Source of the DNA: Prevotellaceae bacterium
Lineage (GTDB): Bacteria > Bacteroidota > Bacteroidia > Bacteroidales > UBA932
Direction: 5' to 3'
Assembly: GCA_031258915.1 (NCBI GenBank)
Contig: JAIRMD010000001.1
Span: forward strand, 1-8,965
DNA length: 8,965 bases
The notes under the pieces were generated by a model, which saw only the letters and a program-made list of their open reading frames with translations, made no database searches and was not told the origin of the DNA. Positions 1 through 7,234 of the stretch are shown one piece after another (positions within the stretch are counted from its first letter, which is position 1; every line of letters begins with the position of its first letter). The position numbers and the translations under genes were made by a program.

Positions 1-2
1 CG

Positions 3-40
3 CCCATAACCTAAAGTGTAGATTATGGGTGCTTTGCACC
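3..40 (-). terminator. Hairpins just 3' of tRNA-Leu, possible terminator
   Basis: Two overlapping inverted repeats lie immediately downstream of the tRNA-Leu gene in its direction of transcription. GGTGC/GCACC (28-32 and 36-40) has a 3-nt loop, and CCCATAA/TTATGGG (3-9 and 23-29) has a 13-nt spacer. They share bases, so they are mutually exclusive structures. No clear T-tract follows within the window, so a rho-independent terminator is only a possibility; 3' end processing is an alternative. Confidence 0.35.
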
Positions 41-41
41 G

Positions 42-125
42 TACCCGAGGCCGGGATCGAACCGGCACGATATCGCTATCACTGGTGTTTGAGACCAGCG
101 CGTCTACCAATTCCGCCACTCGGGC
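42..125 (-). tRNA. tRNA-Leu, anticodon CAA
   Basis: The reverse complement folds into a complete class II tRNA. The acceptor GCCCGAG pairs with CTCGGGT, with a G-U first pair. The anticodon stem CTGGT/ACCAG encloses the loop CTCAAAC, giving anticodon CAA, which reads UUG leucine codons. The long variable arm has stem GATA/TATC with loop GCGA, as expected for tRNA-Leu. The T arm is GCCGG-TTCGATC-CCGGC, and the discriminator base is A at 42. The 3' CCA is not encoded, so it must be added after transcription. The gene stands alone on the minus strand; anything co-transcribed downstream lies off the left edge. Confidence 0.96.
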
Positions 126-145
126 ATTGCTCCAGATGGGGGCTG

Positions 146-176
146 CAAAGGTAGCGAGCTTATTTGAAAGTACAAA
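146..176 (-). promoter_or_regulatory. Bacteroidota-type promoter of tRNA-Leu
   Basis: On the minus strand, TACCTTTG (146-153) matches the Bacteroidota -7 consensus TAnnTTTG. A TTTG (173-176) lies 19 nt upstream, the spacing expected for the -33 box. Transcription would start near 139-142, giving a precursor leader of about 15 nt before the tRNA at 125. Confidence 0.75.
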
Positions 177-311
177 ATCCGGTGAGGAATTTTAAGGCGG
201 GAGACACCTCTACAGCTCTCCGAAGTGAGCTAAATTGTTTTGGATAACATTTTGAGCATCAGCTGATACGCAATAAAATATTCTCACCCAAAAGTTTTTT
301 TGAGGGTAACG
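177..311. other. Intergenic stretch with no gene between divergent promoters
   Basis: This AT-rich spacer lies between the tRNA-Leu promoter and the peptidase promoter. I see no convincing coding region in it. Small symmetric elements are present: AGCTC/GAGCT (214-218 and 227-231, loop of 8) and the palindrome ATCAGCTGAT (258-267). An 11-mer AAAATATTCTC (275-285) recurs upstream of the rRNA promoter at 8537-8547. None can be assigned a role from sequence alone. Confidence 0.5.
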
Positions 312-344
312 TTGCCCCGAATGCTGACTTTTTCGCTACCTTTG
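311..344 (+). promoter_or_regulatory. Bacteroidota-type promoter of the S9 peptidase gene
   Basis: TACCTTTG (337-344) fits the -7 consensus TAnnTTTG, and GTTG (311-314) is a candidate -33 box with a 22-nt gap, slightly long. The predicted start near 349 leaves an untranslated leader of roughly 120 nt before the ATG at 468. That leader holds the 12-bp perfect palindrome CGTTGCGCAACG (372-383), which could be a protein site or an RNA hairpin. Confidence 0.6.
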
Positions 345-467
345 CGCGGCAATAGGCGCTACTTTGTGCAGCGTTGCGCAACGTCTTAAAACGGTGTACA
401 TTTTACTTCTACAATAGTTCATTTAAGAACCGTACCCCTATAAATTATAAATGACAAATACTGAAAT

Positions 468-2570
468 ATGCGGAACTTTAAATTTTGTGCAGCTATGGCG
501 TTAGCTGCTTTATCGGCTTGCAGCGACAAGGAGTCCGGTCAGCCTTTTCAGGTTGACAACCAGCTCACGCAGGAAGAAAAGAATAGAGGCGTGCTTACCC
601 CCGAAATTCTGTGGAAGTTCGGGCAGGTAGGCGACCCGCAAATTTCGCCCGACGGCAGCCATGTAGCGTACTGCGTAAGGCGCTACAGCCTGACGGACAA
701 CCGCGGCGTAACCAGCCTCTACCTCACCCCGTCAAGCGGCGAAGCCAACCCTGTAAAGCTTACCGACGAGCAAGGCTCGGCATCGAACCCGCGCTGGAGC
801 GCAGACGGTAAAACCATTTGCTTCATCTCCGACCGAAGCGGCACGGAGCAAATATGGGAAATAGCGCCGGCAGCGCAAGCGCCGACGGCAAGGCAGCTAA
901 GCGACGTAAAAGGTGGCGTAACGGCATTTGAATTTTCGCCTAAAGGCAACATGGTGCTGTACGTTAAGAAAGTTCAGGTAAGCCCAACGCTTGCAGAGCG
1001 CTACCCGCAGCTGCCCAAGGCCAACGTTCGCATTATCACCGACCTCATGTACCGCCACTGGAGCACGTGGAATGACGGCTCGTACCACCACATCTTTGTG
1101 TCGGGATTTTCGTATGGAGCGCTGGTAGGCGAAAAGGATATCAACGAGGGCGAAGCATGGGATACCCCTATGGCCACCGACTTTAGCATTAGCGATGCCT
1201 GCTGGGGCGCCGAAGGGCGCTACATCTACTACGCCAGCAAGAAGATGACCGGAAAGGAGTACGCTCTTAGCACAAACTCCGATATTTACCGCTACGATAC
1301 GGAAACAGGCGTTACCGTCAACCTCACCGAAGCAAACAAAGGCTACGACCGCCACCCTCTCATATCGCCCGACGGCGCACGGTTGGCGTGGCTGAGCATG
1401 GAAACGCCCGGCTACGAAAGCGATAAAAATCGCCTTATGGTGATGGAGCTTGAAACCGGATATGTAGAGGAAATTACAAAAGACATTGAGGAAAGCGCCA
1501 CCGCCATGTGCTGGGGCGATGATAGCCAAACGCTTTACTTTGTGAGCGGTGTCAACGCTACGTATCAGGTATATCAAGCCAGCGTGGAGCAGAAAACGCT
1601 TGCGCAGGTAACGCAGGGAGCGCACGACTACACCGGCGTGGTAGCCCGCAGCGGCGTTGTTATCGGGCGGCGTATGAGCATGAGCATGGCACCGGAGCTG
1701 TTTGCCATCGGCGCAGCCGATAGCGTCGGCACGCAAATTACAGCCACCAACAAGCACATCTACGACAACCTGAGGCTCGGCAGCGTGGAGCAGCGATGGA
1801 TACGAACCTCCGACGGCAAGCAAATGCTCACGTGGGTTATCTTCCCGCCCGACTTTGACCCCGAAAAAAAATATCCGGCCTTGCTGTACTGCCAGGGGGG
1901 GCCGCAGAGCGCCGTGAGCCAATTCTGGAGCTGGCGCTGGAACATGCAGCTGCTGGCAGCGCAGGGGTACATTGTGGTTGCCCCCAACAGGCGCGGCGTG
2001 CCCACCTTCGGCAAGGCATGGCTGACGCAGATTTCGGGCGATTACGCAGGGCAAAATATTCAGGACTACTACTCGGCCATTGACGCGCTCAAAGCCGAAA
2101 AGTACGTGGATGCCGCCAAGCTTGGCGCGCTGGGCGCCAGCTACGGCGGGTACTCGGTGTACTACCTCGCGGGCACGCACAACAACCGCTTTAAGGCGCT
2201 GATGGCGCACAACGGCATGTTCAACCTCGAAAGCATGTACGGAACCACCGAAGAAATGTTTTTTGTGAACTACGACATCGGCGGCCCCTACTGGGACAAG
2301 CAGCGGTTTAAGCTGATCGCCGCCTACGAAAAATCGCCGCACAAGCTGGTGCACAAGTGGACAACCCCCATCCTGATAAGCGTTGGCGAGCACGACTACC
2401 GCGTGCCCTACACCGAGGGGCTGCAGGCGTTCAGCGCGGCGCAGCTGCAGGGCATACCCAGCAAGCTGCTCTTCTTCCCCGACGAAACGCACTTTGTATC
2501 CAAGCCGCAAAACGCGGTGGTGTGGCATACCGAACTGCTCGAATGGTTCCGGACGTACCTGCAGGAGTAG
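468..2570 (+). CDS. S9-family serine peptidase lipoprotein, dipeptidyl-peptidase 5-like
   Basis: This is a 700-residue exported prolyl-oligopeptidase-family enzyme that probably removes dipeptides from peptide N-termini during peptide catabolism. Residues 1-18 form a lipoprotein signal peptide ending in lipobox LSAC (Cys18). The following SDKES resembles the acidic surface-export signal of Bacteroidota lipoproteins. Residues ~40-430 carry TolB/PD40-like beta-propeller blades (QISPDG near 58, RWSADG near 109, ISPDG near 299). The alpha/beta-hydrolase domain (~440-700) has CQGGPQ near the oxyanion site, nucleophile Ser558 in GASYGGY, Asp643 in GEHDYRVP and His675 in DETHF. From memory, the triad spacing (85 and 32 residues) equals that of Porphyromonas gingivalis DPP5. 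The start is fixed by the signal peptide; no Shine-Dalgarno is evident. The stop codon lies inside the terminator hairpin. An acylaminoacyl-peptidase-like specificity is the main alternative. Confidence 0.9.
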   Translation: MRNFKFCAAMALAALSACSDKESGQPFQVDNQLTQEEKNRGVLTPEILWKFGQVGDPQISPDGSHVAYCVRRYSLTDNRGVTSLYLTPSSGEANPVKLTDEQGSASNPRWSADGKTICFISDRSGTEQIWEIAPAAQAPTARQLSDVKGGVTAFEFSPKGNMVLYVKKVQVSPTLAERYPQLPKANVRIITDLMYRHWSTWNDGSYHHIFVSGFSYGALVGEKDINEGEAWDTPMATDFSISDACWGAEGRYIYYASKKMTGKEYALSTNSDIYRYDTETGVTVNLTEANKGYDRHPLISPDGARLAWLSMETPGYESDKNRLMVMELETGYVEEITKDIEESATAMCWGDDSQTLYFVSGVNATYQVYQASVEQKTLAQVTQGAHDYTGVVARSGVVIGRRMSMSMAPELFAIGAADSVGTQITATNKHIYDNLRLGSVEQRWIRTSDGKQMLTWVIFPPDFDPEKKYPALLYCQGGPQSAVSQFWSWRWNMQLLAAQGYIVVAPNRRGVPTFGKAWLTQISGDYAGQNIQDYYSAIDALKAEKYVDAAKLGALGASYGGYSVYYLAGTHNNRFKALMAHNGMFNLESMYGTTEEMFFVNYDIGGPYWDKQRFKLIAAYEKSPHKLVHKWTTPILISVGEHDYRVPYTEGLQAFSAAQLQGIPSKLLFFPDETHFVSKPQNAVVWHTELLEWFRTYLQE

Positions 2571-2591
2571 CGCTTCGCGCGCTACTTTTTT
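2567..2591 (+). terminator. Intrinsic terminator of the S9 peptidase gene
   Basis: A 7-bp GC-rich stem, GTAGCGC (2567-2573) with GCGCTAC (2579-2585), and a 5-nt loop are followed directly by six T's (2586-2591). The stem includes the peptidase stop codon TAG (2568-2570). Only 30 nt separate this gene from the convergent korA-like gene. The minus-strand side lacks a following T-run, so it probably works mainly in the plus direction. Confidence 0.85.
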
Positions 2592-2600
2592 GCTACGCGC

Positions 2601-4439
2601 CTACTCTCCAGCTATTAAATCGTTGAATTTCTGCACCAGCTCTGCCACCGTGAACGGCAGCCCCTGCACCTTATTGTACTGCAACACGGGGATGTGGGGT
2701 AGCTTCGCGCGCAGCAGGCCGGCAAGCTGCCCCATGTTGAGCTCGCAGGCTACCACGCGCTTGAATTGGCTCAGTACCGCCTCCGTGTTTTTGGGTAGCG
2801 GGTTGAGGTAGCTGAAGTGGGCAAGGCTCACCCTTTTGCCGCTTGCCCGCAGCTGCGCCACCGCCGATAAAAGGTGCCCATACGTGCCGCCCCAACCTGC
2901 CACGAGCAAGTCGCCCGAAGGGTCGCCTGCCACCTTGAGGTCGGGGATAAAATCGGCAACTCTGGCGACTTTGGCCGCCCGCAGGTCGGTCATCTTTTGG
3001 TGATTTTCGGGGTCGTGCGAAATGCTTCCCTTGAGGGCATCTTTTTCTAACCCGCCTATGCGGTGCTCCAGCCCCTTTGCGCCGGGTATACCCCAGCGCC
3101 TCGCCAGCCGCTGCGCGTCGCGCAGGTAGGGCTGGTAGCTTTCGCCTTCGGGGGCAATGGGAGGGGTTATTGCCGGGTAGCTTTTCATGCTGGGAATTTT
3201 CCAAGGCTCCGAGCCGTTGGCGATGTAGCCGTCGGTGAGCAGGACGACGGGCGTCATGTGCTCCAGCGCAATTTTTGCCGCCCAAAACGCGGCGCTGAAG
3301 CAATCCGACGGCGAGCTTGCCGCCATCACTACCGCCGGGCTTTCGCCGTTCCGCCCATACAGCGCCTGCGCCAAATCCGCCTGCTCTGTTTTGGTGGGCA
3401 AGCCGGTGGAGGGGCCGCTTCGCTGCACATCCACCACCACCAGCGGCAGCTCTGCCATTACGGCAAGCCCCAGCGCCTCGCCCTTGAGCGCAAGCCCGGG
3501 GCCGGAGGTAGTGGTTACAGCGAGGTTGCCCGCAAACGATGCGCCAATGGCCGTGCAGATGCCGGCAATTTCGTCTTCGGCCTGAAGCGTTTTTACGCCC
3601 AAATCTTTTCGCGCCGCCAGCTCCTCCAAAATCCCGGTGGCGGGGGTGATTGGGTAGGAGCCGCAGAATAGCTTGCGCCCCGATTTTTCGGCGGCGGCAA
3701 TCAGCCCCCAGGCGGTAGCTACGTTGCCGTTGATGATGCGGTAGGTGCCCTTTTCCAGCTGCCCGGATGCCACCTTGTAGGTGTTGGCAAAGGCGTGCGT
3801 GTTGGCGGCGTAGTTGTAGCCGCCCTTGAGCACGGTACGGTTGATTTCTATGAGCGCCGGCTTTTTCTTGAATTTGCTCGCAAAGTAGGCTTCGGTGTGC
3901 TCCGGCGGCAGGTTGAACAGGTAGTAGCAGATGCCCAGCGCAAACATGTTCTTGCAGCGCGTGGCCGTTTTGGCATCGGCATCGGAGCCCTTCAGCGCGG
4001 CCTTGGTGAGCGAGGTTATGGGTGCCCAGATGATGCTGTAGCCCTTCAGCCTGAGCTCGGCCACGGGGTCGCCGGTGGCAAAGCCGGCTTTTTTCAGGTG
4101 CGCCTCGTCAAAGGTGTCGGCGTCGAGGATGGCGGTGGCATCTTTTTTCATCCACTTGGCGTTGGCCTTGAGCGCGGCGGGGTTCATCGCCACCAGCACG
4201 TCGCAGTAGTCGCCGGGTGTGTTGACGGCAGCGGCGCCAAAGTGCACCTGAAAACCCGAAACGCCGGCTACCGTGCCCTGCGGTGCGCGTATCTCTGCGG
4301 GGTAGTCGGGAAAGGTGGAGACGCTGTAGCCCAGCAGCGCCGAGGTGTCGGAAAAGAGCGTTCCGGTGAGCTGCATTCCGTCGCCGGAATCCCCCGAAAA
4401 GCGAATTACAATGTTGCTGCGCTCGTTTAAAATCGCCAT
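2601..4439 (-). CDS. korA: 2-oxoacid:ferredoxin oxidoreductase, fused gamma/alpha subunit (KorA-like)
   Basis: This 612-residue protein is the gamma-alpha fusion of a 2-oxoacid (most likely 2-oxoglutarate):ferredoxin oxidoreductase, a cytosolic thiamine-diphosphate enzyme that interconverts 2-oxoacid plus CoA with acyl-CoA, CO2 and reduced ferredoxin. The N-terminal gamma domain (~8-200) starts with SGDSGDGMQLTG (15-26) and includes the FPDYPAEIRAP segment (43-53). The alpha domain follows, with YPITPAT (262-268), the TTTSGPGLALK region (309-319) and the QRSGPSTGLPTKTEQADL segment (339-356). The C-terminal part (~505-610) looks like the usual transketolase-C-like domain. No ferredoxin domain or cysteine cluster is present. 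The ThDP-binding beta subunit, normally the next gene, is missing on both sides: downstream is the convergent peptidase and upstream is tRNA-Cys. The substrate is inferred from overall similarity, so 'korA' is the family name rather than proof of 2-oxoglutarate use. Confidence 0.9.
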   Translation of the reverse strand: MAILNERSNIVIRFSGDSGDGMQLTGTLFSDTSALLGYSVSTFPDYPAEIRAPQGTVAGVSGFQVHFGAAAVNTPGDYCDVLVAMNPAALKANAKWMKKDATAILDADTFDEAHLKKAGFATGDPVAELRLKGYSIIWAPITSLTKAALKGSDADAKTATRCKNMFALGICYYLFNLPPEHTEAYFASKFKKKPALIEINRTVLKGGYNYAANTHAFANTYKVASGQLEKGTYRIINGNVATAWGLIAAAEKSGRKLFCGSYPITPATGILEELAARKDLGVKTLQAEDEIAGICTAIGASFAGNLAVTTTSGPGLALKGEALGLAVMAELPLVVVDVQRSGPSTGLPTKTEQADLAQALYGRNGESPAVVMAASSPSDCFSAAFWAAKIALEHMTPVVLLTDGYIANGSEPWKIPSMKSYPAITPPIAPEGESYQPYLRDAQRLARRWGIPGAKGLEHRIGGLEKDALKGSISHDPENHQKMTDLRAAKVARVADFIPDLKVAGDPSGDLLVAGWGGTYGHLLSAVAQLRASGKRVSLAHFSYLNPLPKNTEAVLSQFKRVVACELNMGQLAGLLRAKLPHIPVLQYNKVQGLPFTVAELVQKFNDLIAGE

Positions 4440-4494
4440 TTGTTAGCTGGTAATTACTTTACGTTATTGAAAGATTTTGGAAAAAAGGCAAACG

Positions 4495-4526
4495 CAAAGA
4501 TAGCGGTTTTGTTAATTTCACGCAAA
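4495..4526 (-). promoter_or_regulatory. Promoter of the korA-like gene
   Basis: On the minus strand, TATCTTTG (4495-4502) matches TAnnTTTG and TTTG (4523-4526) lies 20 nt upstream as the -33 box. The predicted start near 4490 gives a leader of about 50 nt before the ATG at 4439. Confidence 0.75.
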
Positions 4527-4564
4527 TTTTTCTCCCGATTTTTCGTTCTGGACTAAAGAATAGT

Positions 4565-4594
4565 TTTGCCGAATAAAAAAAATGCTTACCTTTG
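4565..4594 (+). promoter_or_regulatory. Promoter of tRNA-Cys
   Basis: TACCTTTG (4587-4594) is an exact match to the -7 consensus and TTTG (4565-4568) lies 18 nt upstream. Transcription would begin near 4599, about 24 nt before the tRNA. It may also supply transcription of the acyl-CoA synthetase gene downstream, for which no clear separate promoter is visible. Confidence 0.75.
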
Positions 4595-4622
4595 CACCCG
4601 CTTCGCGCTCGCGACGCGCTAC

Positions 4623-4693
4623 GGTACCATGGCCGAGTGGCTAGGCACCGGTCTGCAAAACCGGTTACAGCGGTTCAAATCCGCTTGGTACCT
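4623..4693 (+). tRNA. tRNA-Cys, anticodon GCA
   Basis: A complete 71-nt cloverleaf is visible. The acceptor GGTACCA pairs with TGGTACC. The anticodon stem CCGGT/ACCGG holds the loop CTGCAAA with anticodon GCA, reading UGC/UGU. The T arm is AGCGG-TTCAAAT-CCGCT. The discriminator is U (4693), the identity base expected for tRNA-Cys. CCA is not encoded. The short reading frame that crosses this gene is therefore not a protein gene. Confidence 0.97.
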
Positions 4694-4717
4694 CAACGCA
4701 AGCTTTAGCAGGAAAAG

Positions 4718-4742
4718 AGTAACAAAGTATTACTTTTTTTTT
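4718..4742 (+). terminator. Weak hairpin plus T-tract after tRNA-Cys
   Basis: AGTAA (4718-4722) pairs with TTACT (4730-4734) around a 7-nt loop, and the pairing arm runs into an uninterrupted T-run through 4742. The stem is only 5 bp and AT-rich, so termination may be partial, allowing read-through into the acyl-CoA synthetase gene 41 nt further on. Confidence 0.5.
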
Positions 4743-4782
4743 GCGCCAAAATTTTAGTACTGACCTAAGCACAGGATAACTA

Positions 4783-6414
4783 ATGCAATCTAACCCGCAA
4801 ACGTTGCAGCAAATGCTGCATCAAAGCGTACAGAAGTACGGCGACCGCTGCTGCCTTTCGTTTGTTGACCAAAGGCCAATCACCTACGCAGCGATGGGAG
4901 AAAAAGTTGCCGAAGTTCAGCAGCTGCTCTCCTCCTACTCCGTAAAACCGGGCGATAAGGTCGCCATTTGGGGGCACAACATGCCCAACTGGGGTATTGC
5001 GTACATGGCCATCACCGCCATGGGCGCCGTGGCGGTGCCGCTGCTGCCCGACTTCTCGAAGGTAGAAATCGAAAACGTGCTCAACCACTCCGACAGCAAA
5101 GCCATGCTGGTCTCAAAGCGCCTGCGCCCCAAGCTGGACGAATTGCATGTGCCCAACGTTGCCACGCGCATCATGCTGGACACGCTCGCCGTGTACGCCT
5201 CGAGCGTAGCGCCGCGCCGCGCTACCCCCGCCGCGTACACCGTAAAGCCAAGCGATTTGGCCTCTATCATCTACACATCGGGCACAACCGGCAAGAACAA
5301 AGGCGTGATGCTGACGCACCGCAACCTGACGTCGCAGCTCGAAATGGCGTACAACCTGCAACCCGTCGAAAAGGACGATATTTTTCTGTCGATCCTGCCG
5401 CTATCGCACACCTACGAGAACAGCTTCGGGCTGCTACTCCCGCTGCTTCGCGGCGCGTCGGTGTGCTACCTCGACAAAGCGCCAACGCCAAGCGTGCTGC
5501 TGCCCGCAGTAGAAAAAATACGCCCTACCTACATGCTCACCGTGCCCATGATTATCGAAAAAATATTCAGGGGAAAAATACTGCCCCAGCTCACCTCCAG
5601 CATGGCGATGCGCCTGCTGTACTCCATCCCGCCGCTGCGCAAGCTCATGCACCGCAAAGCCGCCAGGATGCTCTTCCAAACGTTTGGCGGCAGGCTTAAA
5701 TTCTTTGGCATTGGCGGCGCTAAGCTCGACCCTGTGGTAGAAAAGTTTTTGATAGAAGGCAAAGCGTTCCCTTACGCCATTGGCTACGGCCTCACCGAAA
5801 CATCGCCGCTCATTGCCGGCGCCGTACCCGGCAAGGTTAAGCACCAGTCAACAGGGCCGGTGCTGAGCGGCGTAACCCTAAAAATCAGCAAGGTGAGCAA
5901 AAAAAGCGATGAGGGCGAAATCTGGGTCAAAGGGCCTAACGTTATGCTGGGGTACTACAAGGATCAGGCGCTCACCTCAGAGGTCTTCAGCAGCGATGGA
6001 TGGTTTAAAACCGGCGATTTGGGTATGCTCGACAGCAAGGGGTACCTGTACATCAAAGGTCGCCTGAAGAACATGATTCTGGGTGCCAGCGGCGAAAATA
6101 TCTACCCCGAAGAAATCGAGTCGGTCATCAACAACTTCAGGTACGTGCGCGATTCGCTGGTGGTGGAGCAAAAAGGAAGGCTGGTGGCTATGGTGCGCTT
6201 CAACCCCGAAGAGCTGGAGCAAAAGCTGCACGAGCTGCGCGTGGAAGCCGAGCACTACGTGGAGCAGCTGAAGGCTGAGCTGAAAGCTTACGTCAACTCG
6301 CAGGTGAGCCGCTTCTCTCAAATATCTATGGTGGTTACCCTGCCGTCGGACTTCGAGAAAACCTCAACGCTCAAGATTAAGCGGTATCTGTACATTAGGA
6401 AGCCACATTCGTAG
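4783..6414 (+). CDS. Long-chain acyl-CoA synthetase (AMP-forming), FadD/FACS type
   Basis: This 543-residue member of the ANL adenylate-forming superfamily probably activates long-chain fatty acids with ATP and CoA to acyl-CoA, via an acyl-AMP intermediate, for lipid synthesis, recycling or degradation. Visible core motifs, in order, are: the P-loop YTSGTTGKNKG (164-174); LSHTYE (207-212), typical of the long-chain/FadD15-like branch; GYGLTETSP (334-342); GDLG with Asp412, the ribose-binding aspartate; the hinge GRLKN (426-430) followed by GENIYPEEIE; and the C-terminal TLKIKR with the likely catalytic lysine. No signal peptide or membrane segment is seen, so it should be cytosolic or membrane-associated. 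The ATG at 4783 has no Shine-Dalgarno. It lies 89 nt after tRNA-Cys, and its 3' end nearly abuts the convergent murI (12-nt gap). Chain-length preference cannot be read from sequence; a bile-acid or other carboxylate ligase is a less likely alternative. Confidence 0.9.
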   Translation: MQSNPQTLQQMLHQSVQKYGDRCCLSFVDQRPITYAAMGEKVAEVQQLLSSYSVKPGDKVAIWGHNMPNWGIAYMAITAMGAVAVPLLPDFSKVEIENVLNHSDSKAMLVSKRLRPKLDELHVPNVATRIMLDTLAVYASSVAPRRATPAAYTVKPSDLASIIYTSGTTGKNKGVMLTHRNLTSQLEMAYNLQPVEKDDIFLSILPLSHTYENSFGLLLPLLRGASVCYLDKAPTPSVLLPAVEKIRPTYMLTVPMIIEKIFRGKILPQLTSSMAMRLLYSIPPLRKLMHRKAARMLFQTFGGRLKFFGIGGAKLDPVVEKFLIEGKAFPYAIGYGLTETSPLIAGAVPGKVKHQSTGPVLSGVTLKISKVSKKSDEGEIWVKGPNVMLGYYKDQALTSEVFSSDGWFKTGDLGMLDSKGYLYIKGRLKNMILGASGENIYPEEIESVINNFRYVRDSLVVEQKGRLVAMVRFNPEELEQKLHELRVEAEHYVEQLKAELKAYVNSQVSRFSQISMVVTLPSDFEKTSTLKIKRYLYIRKPHS

Positions 6415-6427
6415 CTCGTAGCTACTT
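6407..6427. repeat. Short copy of the heptamer repeat at the acyl-CoA synthetase/murI junction
   Basis: The plus strand reads ATTCGTA-GCTCGTA followed by a partial third unit, the reverse complement of the TAYGARY heptamers found upstream of murI. It overlaps the last codons and stop of the acyl-CoA synthetase gene and reaches the murI stop codon. Within it GTAGCT/AGCTAC (6411-6416 and 6420-6425, loop CGT) is a perfect small hairpin that might serve both convergent genes as a weak terminator. Positions 6407-6423 match the inverted complement of 7239-7255 at 16 of 17 positions. Confidence 0.65.
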
Positions 6428-7230
6428 CAGAGTTTTTCGTAAGAGCATCTTTCGCTTAGCTGCGGGAGGTGCCTTTTTTGCATTAGCGCCAGCGTACTTA
6501 CGCTGCCGGAGGAGAAAAATTCGTAAAACGCATGTGCGCCGGCTTCGCTACTTAAAAGGTTGCGTTGCTCGAGCAGCCGCCGCGCCTGCGCCGCTACCGC
6601 CGGCGCGGGGTTGACAATGGCCATCCGCCCCTGCGCTATTTTTTCGATGCTGTTTTTCAGGAATGGGTAGTGCGTGCAGCCGAGCACGAGCTCATCTACG
6701 CTATCGTCAAGCATGGGTTGCAGGCAGGTGCGCAGCAGCGCCAGCGCCTCCGGCGAATCCTCCCTGCCCTGCTCTACCAACTCCACCAGCCCGTTGCCCG
6801 CAGCTACGTGCACCTTCACACCGGCGGCATACCGCTCTTTGGCATCGCTAAAGAGGCGGCCTTGCAGCGTTCCGGCGGTGGCCAGAATGCCCACGCTGCG
6901 CGTCTTGCTTTGCTCGGCGGCAGGCTTCACGGCAGGCTCCATGCCCACAAACGGCACGCGGGGAAACGCCCTGCGCAGCTCGTCAATGGCGGCAGCGGTG
7001 GCGGTGTTGCAGGCCACCACGATGAGCTTGCACTTTTTCGAGAGCAAAAACTTTACAATGCCCAGCGAGAACTCCAGCACCTCGCCCGCAGGGCGCGGCC
7101 CGTAGGGGCAGCGGGCGGCGTCGGCCACGTAGCATACGCGCTCGCGCGGCAGCAACGAGGCCACCGCTTGCAGCACGGACAAGCCCCCTACCCCAGAGTC
7201 AAAAATCCCTATGCTATTTGTTGGTAACAA
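6427..7230 (-). CDS. murI: Glutamate racemase
   Basis: MurI is the cofactor-independent racemase that converts L-glutamate to D-glutamate in the cytosol, supplying the second residue of the peptidoglycan stem peptide. The 267-residue length is normal. Family motifs are all present: GIFDSGVGGLSVL (8-20) with Asp11 and Ser12, the AD..RCPYG segment (36-44), VACNTA with catalytic Cys74, and LGCTHYP with second catalytic Cys185 and His187. The start codon appears to be TTG at 7230: the frame is open upstream only to a TAA at 7255-7257, with no ATG or GTG, and the conserved GIFDSG motif begins just 8 residues in. The gene is transcribed alone, convergent with the acyl-CoA synthetase gene and divergent from ribF. 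Its leader is about 145 nt and holds a heptamer tandem repeat ending 4 nt before the start codon, so spacing or folding there could affect translation. Confidence 0.95.
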   Translation of the reverse strand: MLPTNSIGIFDSGVGGLSVLQAVASLLPRERVCYVADAARCPYGPRPAGEVLEFSLGIVKFLLSKKCKLIVVACNTATAAAIDELRRAFPRVPFVGMEPAVKPAAEQSKTRSVGILATAGTLQGRLFSDAKERYAAGVKVHVAAGNGLVELVEQGREDSPEALALLRTCLQPMLDDSVDELVLGCTHYPFLKNSIEKIAQGRMAIVNPAPAVAAQARRLLEQRNLLSSEAGAHAFYEFFSSGSVSTLALMQKRHLPQLSERCSYEKL

Positions 7231-7234
7231 CTTG

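Noticed and set aside
897..2528. Long open frame of 543 codons antisense to the S9 peptidase gene
   Set aside because: It is the complement of a GC-rich gene with clear catalytic motifs. The antisense product has low-complexity Val/His/Ala/Arg-rich composition, no recognisable domain and no promoter.
3795..4430. 211-codon plus-strand frame inside the korA-like gene
   Set aside because: It lies entirely antisense to a well-recognised enzyme and has Gly/Val-rich composition without motifs, so it is a shadow frame.
4566..4757. 63-codon frame across the tRNA-Cys region
   Set aside because: It spans the tRNA and its promoter; the tRNA cloverleaf explains the sequence.
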